A stretch of DNA of 8,593 nt, taken from assembly GCA_030589605.1 (NCBI GenBank), contig JAUUVJ010000155.1, positions 1 through 8,593 on the forward strand, written 5' to 3'. The DNA is from Candidatus Hodarchaeota archaeon (GTDB lineage: Archaea; Asgardarchaeota; Heimdallarchaeia; Hodarchaeales; Hodarchaeaceae). Positions 1 through 6,301 of this stretch are shown here, piece by piece. The number at the start of each line of letters is the position of its first letter. Within the stretch, counting starts at the first letter, position 1. The position numbers were made by a program, and so were the translations under genes. The notes under the pieces are model-generated. The model was not told where the DNA came from. It did no database searches and was given only the letters and a program-made list of their open reading frames with translations.

Positions 1-317
1 AGGCTTACACTTATCGTAATTAAGACTTAATATTCGAATAGCAACCACACAGCCTTTTATGCCATTACTTCATTCCAAGAGCTATTTCAAGACATTTATC
101 TGATATATCTGACGATTTTTTGGATAATATCCGCACAATCAGTATTATTGATCCGATTTCAGCGAAGATAAACAAGTATCTTAATATGAGCGCACACTCT
201 TGTTTGATCAAAAGCAATTAGATCGAATTATTTAACTGGAGCTAGCAGAACAAATTATTATAATTCCTCATAAAAATAGTTAGATAACTATAATAAACAT
301 GGAGATTGTAAAAAAAA
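1..317. other. Non-coding or unassigned stretch at the left edge
   Basis: All three plus-strand frames meet a stop within the first 30 bases, and TTA/CTA/TCA triplets close the minus-strand frames equally often, so no gene or gene end is supported. I see no tRNA-like fold, tandem repeat or CRISPR-type repeat. The only symmetric element is a 10-base palindrome, TTTGATCAAA at 203-212, which is unremarkable at this base composition. The last 70 bases are very AT-rich and probably contain the promoter of the hydrolase pair. The rest may be spacer or decayed sequence. Confidence 0.6.
288..298 (+). promoter_or_regulatory. Possible TATA box for the hydrolase pair
   Basis: CTATAATAAAC resembles an archaeal TATA element. 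Its centre is about 25 bases upstream of the GTG at 318, which would give a nearly leaderless transcript. A second AT-rich candidate at about 251-262 would instead give a leader of some 30 bases that includes the GGAG at 301-304. The sequence does not decide between them, and in DNA this AT-rich either could be chance. Confidence 0.25.
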
Positions 318-830
318 GTGGAACCAATTGCTCATTTAGAATGGACAATGGGAATAGGTTTGATTTGTCTTGCTGTACTGAATATGCCTATTAACATGCT
401 TGGTTTTTTGCTACTTGGTATAGGTGCTGAATTTCCTGACCTTTTTGACTGGGTTGCTTTTAGGGGTAAAAAATTTGCATCTGGCCACAGAGAGTTTTCA
501 CATACAATCTTTTTCTTAACTGTATTAATCATCCTAACACAATTCATTCCTATTTTGGGTTTTTTAGCTTTCGGAAGTATTCTACATATTTTACAAGACA
601 TGCTTGCAGGAAGAGATCCAATTTTTCTTTTTTCACCAATAAGTCATCGTGGAGGTCTAATGTTGATCAATAAAGAACAATCAATCCGAATTGGAGCGAG
701 TGTGAGAAAAATGATCAAAGGATCATATTATGGTTCAGATAATATTGGTGACGAACTTTCTTGGTTTTGGTTTTTGACAATTCTTGGATCTTGGATATTA
801 ATTCTTGGAATTTTCATATATTTCAGTTGA
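318..830 (+). CDS. YdjM/DUF457-like membrane metal-dependent hydrolase, full ligand set
   Basis: This 170-residue, mostly hydrophobic protein resembles the YdjM (DUF457) family of membrane-associated putative metal-dependent hydrolases. The family pattern is visible in order: His6 near the N-terminus; GAEFPDLFDW with Glu38, Asp41 and Asp44; GHREFSH at 56-62 with His57 and His62, matching the family's HRGxTHS-type motif; and HILQD at 90-94 with His90 and Asp94. Hydrophobic segments lie near 11-36, 63-95 and 149-168. The GTG start is chosen because it aligns exactly with the ATG of the downstream paralogue (MEPIAHLEW against MEGLKHTEW). A GGAG lies at 301-304, 13 bases upstream, which is rather far. 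It is first of a tandem pair, separated from the second by 12 bases and presumably co-transcribed. Family assignment rests on motif recognition; substrate and activity are unknown, as for most of this family. Confidence 0.75.
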   Translation: MEPIAHLEWTMGIGLICLAVLNMPINMLGFLLLGIGAEFPDLFDWVAFRGKKFASGHREFSHTIFFLTVLIILTQFIPILGFLAFGSILHILQDMLAGRDPIFLFSPISHRGGLMLINKEQSIRIGASVRKMIKGSYYGSDNIGDELSWFWFLTILGSWILILGIFIYFS

Positions 831-838
831 AAGGAGAG
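831..838 (+). promoter_or_regulatory. Ribosome binding site of the second hydrolase-like gene
   Basis: AAGGAGAG directly follows the stop of the first gene and leaves 6 bases between GGAG and the ATG at 843. It fixes that start and supports translation of the two paralogues from one message. Confidence 0.75.
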
Positions 839-842
839 AAAA

Positions 843-1379
843 ATGGAAGGTCTAAAACACACAGAATGGGTTTTTGGAGTATGGTTCATATGGTTTGCAT
901 TATATGATTATAATATAGCAACAAACCCAGCATGGATTGTCATAATTCTGATTGGGAGCCAAATACCTGATTTTTTAGGATTATTTCTCAGAAAGATTCA
1001 TTTTCAAGCTAAAAGCACACGGAAATTAACTCATGATTATGCAATTGTATTTGTCTTTTGGTTTCTTTTTCCATTCAATATATTTCCAGAAATCGGTCTA
1101 TTTACAACATCTATTGCAATACATTATCTCGTTGATTTATTTTCAGGACTTGAACCAATATATATAGCTGGTTTTCTGTTTGGGGAACACACAGCAATTC
1201 TTTACATCACAAAAGATCATAGAATTAAGATAGGGAAAAAAATTGAATCTTGGGGTTCAAACTATCTAGTAACTGAAACAGAAGAACCAACACCAGAACT
1301 AGCCTGGTTTTGGGTAATGCAACTTGCTGGTACAATATTTTGTGGAATAGGCATTTTAATCTATCTTCTTCTTTCTTGA
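843..1379 (+). CDS. Divergent YdjM/DUF457-like membrane protein, tandem paralogue with lost ligands
   Basis: This 178-residue membrane protein aligns with its upstream neighbour over the whole length: MEGLKHTEW at the start, GSQIPDF at 38-44, RKLTH at 60-64, IHYLVDLFSG at 93-102, and ELAWFW at 152-157 against ELSWFW in the neighbour. The pair therefore arose by duplication. Several likely metal ligands have changed: Glu38 of the first copy is Gln40 here, Asp44 is Gly46, and the first His of the HRxxSH motif (His57) is Thr59. His6, Asp43, His64, His94 and Asp98 remain. It may bind metal differently, be catalytically weak, or serve as a non-catalytic partner of the first copy. A strong Shine-Dalgarno precedes the ATG, so it is probably translated and is not a pseudogene; the frame is intact. 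Without its neighbour the family would be hard to recognise. Confidence 0.65.
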   Translation: MEGLKHTEWVFGVWFIWFALYDYNIATNPAWIVIILIGSQIPDFLGLFLRKIHFQAKSTRKLTHDYAIVFVFWFLFPFNIFPEIGLFTTSIAIHYLVDLFSGLEPIYIAGFLFGEHTAILYITKDHRIKIGKKIESWGSNYLVTETEEPTPELAWFWVMQLAGTIFCGIGILIYLLLS

Positions 1380-1402
1380 AATAGTTTCGATAGTAAAAGA
1401 AG

Positions 1403-1430
1403 TTTTCTGTTTTCTTCAATTTTCTTTATT
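1403..1430 (+). terminator. Pyrimidine-rich tract after the hydrolase pair, possible terminator
   Basis: Within 25 bases of the stop there are three T-runs (T4 at 1403-1406, T4 at 1410-1413, T4 at 1421-1424) in a T/C-rich stretch. Archaeal RNA polymerase can terminate on oligo-T tracts without a stable hairpin, and I see no convincing stem here. It would separate the hydrolase pair from the transporter operon. The remaining gap to 1590 shows only a weak 5-bp inverted repeat (ACATA at 1442-1446 with TATGT at 1451-1455) and no clear promoter. Confidence 0.35.
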
Positions 1431-1576
1431 ATAGAATTTAAACATAGTTTTATGTAATATTCGAAATAAAGAAAGGAATGAGAAAAACAACATCCCATAT
1501 GATAAACTCCTTATAGCCATATAGAAATCAATAACCTAGGGAAACATACATAATTTGAGCATTAAACTTTATTTAG

Positions 1577-1591
1577 TGGGATAGAGTCCCA
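1577..1591 (+). promoter_or_regulatory. Small hairpin touching the permease start codon
   Basis: TGGGA at 1577-1581 and TCCCA at 1587-1591 form a perfect 5-bp stem around a TAGAG loop, and the last paired base is the A of the ATG. No Shine-Dalgarno is visible at the usual distance, although GGGATAGAG could serve weakly. In RNA the hairpin would mask the start codon and might damp initiation of the first transporter gene. It is short and could be coincidental, but three of its five pairs are G-C in an otherwise AT-rich spacer. Confidence 0.3.
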
Positions 1592-4554
1592 TGTCAATTA
1601 AATTAATATTTTCAAGAATAACTGATCCAATTTATTTAACGTATGAGCTTTTACTAAGTAATAGAAGATTAATCATTCCAACAATGATTGGTTTAACTAT
1701 TGCTTTAACGGTAATTTCCCAAAATAGTATGTTGGTTGAATCTTATCGTCCAGAAATATTCGAAGAAGTAGTATTTAGCTATCAAAATCTGATTAATGAA
1801 GATATCAGAACCACTATCTACCCTGATAAATTTCAATTTCTCCCAGGATTTGATTTTCCAAACTTTTTTACGAATTTTAATCTTTATGATGACCTTTTCA
1901 ATAAATCTTTACTTCGAACTGACTATTCTGATTATATCCTTGATCAAATCTGGTATAGTCGAATAAATACTAATATATGGTTAAATTTATCGTGGAATGG
2001 GCCAAGTTATGAATTAATTACCAAATATCTTTATACCTATAGCTGTTCTAATCCAGAGCTCTACTTTCAATTAGAGCAAATTATGCAAGATGAAGGAACA
2101 GGTCGCCTTCCTGAAAATTCTTCAGAAATTCTATTCATCATTCCTGATGTACTACAAAATCTCTGGGCTTTTGAAAAAGATTTCGAGAATCTTACTCTCA
2201 ACACTGAGATTAATATCACATTACCAGAATATTGGGACTCAGAAGGCACCATAAGAGATAATAAAACTGTGACAATAGTTGGTTTATTAAAATACGACCC
2301 TACTTGGTATATTTATGATGTAGACAATTCAAATGGTCTCACATTTCAAGATAATTCGGCTAATGTAAGCTTTTTAATAGAGAAATATCTTGATACTTCA
2401 TCGTATTATAGTTTTATTACATTTCCAACATTTCTGAATCAAACCCTCAACGACCTTTCTGTACATCCGTCGGGAGTTCGCTGGGAAGGTAGAATCATAG
2501 GAAAAACTTTTTTAGACCCTAGAAATTTCGATGCATTTAATATTAATGCAGAAAAAGCAAAACTGAAAAAATTTCTGATTTTTTTTGAAGAATCGCTAAA
2601 TGCTCAACAGTATGATGGGTATGTTAGAAGTGATCTTCTTTATCGAATACAAATGTATGAAGGTTCACTTCTAGGATTGCTTCTCATATTATTGTTAGTC
2701 AGTTTTCCTGTTATATGCATTGCTTTATTTTTAGTTACTTATTCATTTGGTTTAATTCGACGGCAAAAACAAGAACAAATTGGAATTATTAAACCGCGTG
2801 GGGGGTCTTGGTTCCAAATATTCACCATTCTTACTGGTGAAATGGTCATTTCAACAATCATTGCAGTTTTCATTGGATTTATACTTAGTATTTTTCTTTC
2901 AGATGTTGTTTTACGTTCAACTAACTTTCTAGAATTTCTAGGAAATCCAATACCTGTGCAATTTTCAAGGAAAATGTTAGAGAATTTAATTTTTTGGGGG
3001 TTATTAATTGCTCTATTTCTTAATTTCACTCGAATAATCCGAATGAGTCGTCAAAAGATTACAGAAACTCTAATACCTGTTGAAACTCAAAACCCCTTGT
3101 GGAAACGCTACTATATTGATATTATTATTTTTATTATTGGAACTGCGACTTGGTTGATTTTAATAGCTCTAATTCGTATGGCCTCTAGTGGTGAGGATAT
3201 TGGAGGTTTTTATCTAATTTTTATGATAGTATCACTTTTAGGTATTCCAGCCCCATTTCTCATATTTTTTGGAACAATTATGGTAATTGCTAGATTTTTC
3301 CCTTTTCTAATAAAAAAATTATCAGAAATTCTTTGGAGATTGGAAGGAGGAATAAATGCTTTTGCTATTCGTAATATCGTACGTCATAAACAAGCAGCGA
3401 ATCGTGCAGTTTTACTCATTACATTAGCAATTTCGTTTTCCATTCTTGCATCATCTTTAATTTTTTCACTTGATGAAACTAAGCAGAGTAATCTTTATTA
3501 CGAGCATGGAGCGGATATTACTCTTGATGCTGAAGGTTTTCATAATAATACAATAATTTCTCTCTTAAAAAAGAATGTCACCGATATTACTCGTGTCTCA
3601 TGTGTCTATTCTGCAGATTATTATTCAAGTGGAGCTGTTTGGCGGGATTACCGTTTTTTATTTCTAGATCCTACCACATACGCTCAAACAGCCTTTTTTA
3701 AACCTAGCTATAAATTAAGTAACACTTTAGCTAATTTAATGACTCGAATTAGTGATAATAAGACGATCATCCTTTTTAAGGGAAATTTCAAGAATGATGT
3801 ATCAAACTTTGAATTAGGGGATAATTTGTCTATTTATTTCTCAAATGGTACTTTTAGTGAAATGAAAAACTTCAAAATTGGTGGTACTTTCAATTTATGG
3901 CCAATGATATATCCAGAGTCATGGTATGATCCTACTAATCATTATTGGTTAATTGGTAGCTTAGATATGTTTCAAAAACTAAATCAATCAGGTTATTTAA
4001 CCAATATACAAGGGAAATATCTAGCAAAACTTGAATCTCAAACGAATATTGAAAATACACTAGAAAAAATCTATAATATAACGAAATTAACTCCCAATTC
4101 TCCAGCATTTGATTATATTAAATATAAAGATGATTTCTCACGTCACTTCTCCCTTTCAATACTTAATACTGATTTAATCATTTGTGTTACAGTATCAATC
4201 ATAGGAGTAATTATGTTCGCTTTTTTTACATATGTAGAACGTGGTAAAGAAATTGGTGTTGAACGAGCTCTTGGAATGACACAATTTCAAACAGCAATGT
4301 CGTTTTTAGTCGAAGCTTCTACTATCCTAGCTTTTGGAACGGTGATTGGATTCTTTACAGGCACATATTTTGTTGCTATGTTTTTGCAAATTACTCAAAT
4401 CGGTGAAATGATACCTCCAATTGTAGTTACTTACCCAATCCCTTTATTGATGCAAATATTGTTAGTTATTCTAACTATAGCTGCAATCGGTACTATTATA
4501 CCTGCATATATGGCGACTCGAAAAGATATAAGCCAAATTTTAAAGGTGGAATAA
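1591..4554 (+). CDS. ABC transporter permease, two FtsX/MacB modules in one 987-residue chain
   Basis: This is the membrane subunit of a type VII (MacB/LolCDE/FtsX-like) ABC system. I count ten hydrophobic segments, near residues 27-44, 357-384, 414-437, 462-480, 508-528, 539-568, 606-626, 860-880, 907-932 and 949-973. That is a duplicated unit: one helix, a large extracytoplasmic domain, then three helices, with an extra central pair between the two units. The extracytoplasmic domains span about 45-356 and 627-859 and carry many N-x-S/T sequons. Each module has the cytoplasmic coupling segment typical of FtsX domains after its second helix: RRQKQEQIGIIKPRGG from 390 and ERGKEIGVERALGMTQFQ from 883. 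The second is canonical; the first has Lys-Pro-Arg where the second has Glu-Arg-Ala. The chain supplies both halves of the permease, so no partner permease is needed. It heads a tight operon with two ATPases. The substrate is unknown; lipid, lipoprotein, peptide export or mechanotransmission are all possible. Confidence 0.9.
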   Translation: MSIKLIFSRITDPIYLTYELLLSNRRLIIPTMIGLTIALTVISQNSMLVESYRPEIFEEVVFSYQNLINEDIRTTIYPDKFQFLPGFDFPNFFTNFNLYDDLFNKSLLRTDYSDYILDQIWYSRINTNIWLNLSWNGPSYELITKYLYTYSCSNPELYFQLEQIMQDEGTGRLPENSSEILFIIPDVLQNLWAFEKDFENLTLNTEINITLPEYWDSEGTIRDNKTVTIVGLLKYDPTWYIYDVDNSNGLTFQDNSANVSFLIEKYLDTSSYYSFITFPTFLNQTLNDLSVHPSGVRWEGRIIGKTFLDPRNFDAFNINAEKAKLKKFLIFFEESLNAQQYDGYVRSDLLYRIQMYEGSLLGLLLILLLVSFPVICIALFLVTYSFGLIRRQKQEQIGIIKPRGGSWFQIFTILTGEMVISTIIAVFIGFILSIFLSDVVLRSTNFLEFLGNPIPVQFSRKMLENLIFWGLLIALFLNFTRIIRMSRQKITETLIPVETQNPLWKRYYIDIIIFIIGTATWLILIALIRMASSGEDIGGFYLIFMIVSLLGIPAPFLIFFGTIMVIARFFPFLIKKLSEILWRLEGGINAFAIRNIVRHKQAANRAVLLITLAISFSILASSLIFSLDETKQSNLYYEHGADITLDAEGFHNNTIISLLKKNVTDITRVSCVYSADYYSSGAVWRDYRFLFLDPTTYAQTAFFKPSYKLSNTLANLMTRISDNKTIILFKGNFKNDVSNFELGDNLSIYFSNGTFSEMKNFKIGGTFNLWPMIYPESWYDPTNHYWLIGSLDMFQKLNQSGYLTNIQGKYLAKLESQTNIENTLEKIYNITKLTPNSPAFDYIKYKDDFSRHFSLSILNTDLIICVTVSIIGVIMFAFFTYVERGKEIGVERALGMTQFQTAMSFLVEASTILAFGTVIGFFTGTYFVAMFLQITQIGEMIPPIVVTYPIPLLMQILLVILTIAAIGTIIPAYMATRKDISQILKVE
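4543..4549 (+). promoter_or_regulatory. Ribosome binding site inside the permease 3' end
   Basis: AAGGTGG lies within the last codons of the permease gene, 8 bases before the ATG at 4558. With only 3 bases between the permease stop and this start, translation of permease and first ATPase is likely coupled. Confidence 0.65.
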
Positions 4555-4557
4555 ATA

Positions 4558-5433
4558 ATGACATTTCTTGAGTGTAATGACCTGATCAAATTATATATCG
4601 AAGAACAGAGTAAAATCCAAGTACCTGCACTTCGAGGTATTGAATTAAGTGCACATGAGGGCGACTTAGTGGCAATAATTGGGCCTAGTGGGTCAGGGAA
4701 GAGTACTCTAATCAATTTGATAGCAGGAATTGATAAACCATCCTCAGGAGAGATTATACTCGGAGATGACATTGTAACAAAATTAACAACCCGTCAATTG
4801 ACGCAGTACCGTCGTCATCGAATTGGGTTATTATATCAATTACCTGAAAGAAATCTTGTTTGGAATCTTTCTGCTATGAAAAATGTTATGCTTCCGATGA
4901 AGCTTGCAGGTAAATTGAGCCATTCAGAGCAAAAAAAACGAGCAAAGCAATTGCTAATGGATGTGGGATTAGACCGACGAGAAAAACATAAACCCTATCA
5001 ATTATCTGGTGGAGAAGCCCAAAGAACAGGAATAGCGGTAGCTCTAGCAAATGACCCAGATATAGTCTTAGCTGATGAACCAACAGGAGAATTGGATAGC
5101 GTTACGACGTTCAAAATTATTCATTACTTTAAAACGTTGAATGAAAATCTTGGTAAAACCTTTCTTGTTGTTACTCATGATGATAGATTTGCTAATATGA
5201 CGAATAAAGCATTAAGAATTCTAGACGGTCGAATGGTAGGATTACATAGAGCAGTCGATTCAAAAATATCCTTATCTCACCGTGAGGAGGTTGTTTATGT
5301 CGATGATCACGGAAATTTGCGTATTCCTGATGATATTCGGAAACAAGCTGGAATACAAAATCATGTTCAAATTGAAATACGAGATGGATTTGCTACTATA
5401 ATTCCAGTCCGAGGTGATATTAAAGATGAGTAA
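4558..5433 (+). CDS. MacB/LolD-type ABC ATPase with C-terminal SpoVT/AbrB-like domain
   Basis: This 291-residue ATPase is one of two that should power the adjacent permease. The ABC domain is complete: Walker A GPSGSGKST at 42-50, Q-loop Gln94, signature LSGGE at 149-153, Walker B IVLADEP at 169-175 with catalytic Glu174, D-loop ELD at 178-180, and switch His207. It is longer than usual for this family (about 220-240 residues) because residues 245-284 form an extra module. VVYVDDHGNLRIPDDIRKQA followed by a short beta-rich end is the SpoVT/AbrB swapped-hairpin pattern (hydrophobic strand, D-x-x-G-x-hydrophobic-x-I-P, helix starting IR, then GI). Such domains normally dimerise and bind DNA; here it may dimerise, regulate the ATPase or bind nucleic acid. 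Two further differences from the second ATPase: the Q-loop segment is two residues longer and reads LPERNLV, and the usual Arg after the signature helix (IARAL) is Val161. Both point to specialised docking. Confidence 0.9.
   Translation: MTFLECNDLIKLYIEEQSKIQVPALRGIELSAHEGDLVAIIGPSGSGKSTLINLIAGIDKPSSGEIILGDDIVTKLTTRQLTQYRRHRIGLLYQLPERNLVWNLSAMKNVMLPMKLAGKLSHSEQKKRAKQLLMDVGLDRREKHKPYQLSGGEAQRTGIAVALANDPDIVLADEPTGELDSVTTFKIIHYFKTLNENLGKTFLVVTHDDRFANMTNKALRILDGRMVGLHRAVDSKISLSHREEVVYVDDHGNLRIPDDIRKQAGIQNHVQIEIRDGFATIIPVRGDIKDE
5411..5417 (+). promoter_or_regulatory. Ribosome binding site that decides the second ATPase start
   Basis: GAGGTGA sits 8 bases before the ATG at 5426, an ideal spacing. 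The in-frame GTG at 5414 is part of this motif, so it is rejected as a start. The site lies within the codons for the end of the first ATPase's AbrB-like tail. Confidence 0.7.
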
Positions 5434-6124
5434 GATAAAAACTCCTATCATAGAATTAGAAAATATAAATCAGCGATACACCCTTGGAACTCACACCATT
5501 GATGCACTTAATAATATTAATTTAGTTATTTATCCAGAAGAATTCATTATGGTTATGGGACCTTCAGGAAGCGGAAAATCTACCCTTCTAAACGTGATGG
5601 CTGGACTTGAAAGACCTTCTGCTGGAGTAGTACGTATTTATCAGGAGGATTTGGCTACTCTTAGCGATCGGGAACTTTGTGAAATCAGAAGACACAAACT
5701 CGGATTTATTTTTCAGCTCTTCAATCTACATCCTATATTAACAGCAAAGGAAAATGTTGAACTTCCAATGTTAATTTGTGGGATCAAACGAAAACAACGT
5801 GAACCACGGGCATTAGAGCTACTGAAACTCACAAATCTAGAAAAACGCGAAAATCATCGCCCCCATGAACTTTCAGGTGGAGAAAGACAACGAATTGGAA
5901 TTGCACGTTCACTAGCAAATGATCCTGATCTCATTCTAGCTGATGAACCTACTGGAGATCTCGATTCAGCAATTGGACGCAAAATAATGGGTTTAATTGA
6001 ATCTCTTAATAAAATTCATGGAAAAACGATTGTGTGTGTTACTCATGATGAAAATATGCTTAAACCTGTTATGCGATTAAGCAAGATGGAAGACGGATAT
6101 ATTATCTCTGATTCCTACCTATAG
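5426..6124 (+). CDS. MacB/LolD-type ABC ATPase, second subunit
   Basis: This is a standard-length (232-residue) ATPase of the MacB/LolD/FtsE group and partner of the preceding ATPase. Counting from the ATG at 5426, Walker A GPSGSGKST is at 45-53, Q-loop Gln97 is followed by the canonical LFNLHPILTAKENV, the signature LSGGERQR starts at 149, Walker B LILADEP spans 169-175 with Glu174, the D-loop is DLD at 178-180, and the switch His is 207. All catalytic elements are intact and the post-signature Arg of IARSL is kept. It has no AbrB-like tail. The ATG overlaps the preceding stop by 8 bases (ATGAGTAA), typical of translationally coupled subunits made in equal amounts. An earlier in-frame GTG at 5414 would add four residues but would destroy the ribosome binding site. 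It most likely pairs with the AbrB-tailed ATPase as a heterodimer, although homodimers cannot be excluded. Confidence 0.92.
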   Translation: MSKIKTPIIELENINQRYTLGTHTIDALNNINLVIYPEEFIMVMGPSGSGKSTLLNVMAGLERPSAGVVRIYQEDLATLSDRELCEIRRHKLGFIFQLFNLHPILTAKENVELPMLICGIKRKQREPRALELLKLTNLEKRENHRPHELSGGERQRIGIARSLANDPDLILADEPTGDLDSAIGRKIMGLIESLNKIHGKTIVCVTHDENMLKPVMRLSKMEDGYIISDSYL

Positions 6125-6255
6125 CTTCCTTTACTCAACCATAATTCATTTAATAACACAAACTGAATAAAAGAATATTAAGTGATTTGTATCAATATAC
6201 CGAGCAATTAAATTCTATCTACGCTTCTTATTAGAAAATTGTTTTAAGGTGTATT

Positions 6256-6263
6256 CTATATAA
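6256..6263 (+). promoter_or_regulatory. Probable TATA box of the metallopeptidase gene
   Basis: CTATATAA is a good archaeal TATA-like element in the 177-base gap after the transporter operon. Transcription would begin about 26 bases downstream, near 6286, giving a leader of about 15 bases that still contains the AAAGGCGA-like weak ribosome binding site (about 6288-6294) before the GTG at 6302. This suggests the peptidase is transcribed separately. A BRE-like purine stretch in front of it is not evident. Confidence 0.4.
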
Positions 6264-6301
6264 CTTTTCAAGGACATATTTTCGGAAAAAGGCGAATACT
6301 A

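Noticed and set aside
203..212. Perfect 10-base palindrome TTTGATCAAA as a possible operator.
   Set aside because: At this base composition a palindrome of this length is expected about once in a few hundred bases by chance, and it is more than 100 bases from the next gene.
299..320. An ATG at 299 followed by an 8-A run, out of frame by one base with the first hydrolase gene; polymerase or ribosome slippage, or a base-calling error, could join them.
   Set aside because: The downstream paralogue begins exactly at the position matching the GTG at 318, so no upstream extension is needed. The GGAG overlapping this ATG is better read as a distant ribosome site.
4431..4772. Minus-strand open frame of 113 codons across the permease/ATPase junction.
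   Set aside because: It is antisense to two well-supported genes, crosses their boundary and shows no recognisable domain; it is a shadow of the coding strand.
5414..5425. GTG at 5414 as the start of the second ATPase, adding four residues.
   Set aside because: The GTG is part of the GAGGTGA ribosome binding site that is ideally spaced for the ATG at 5426.
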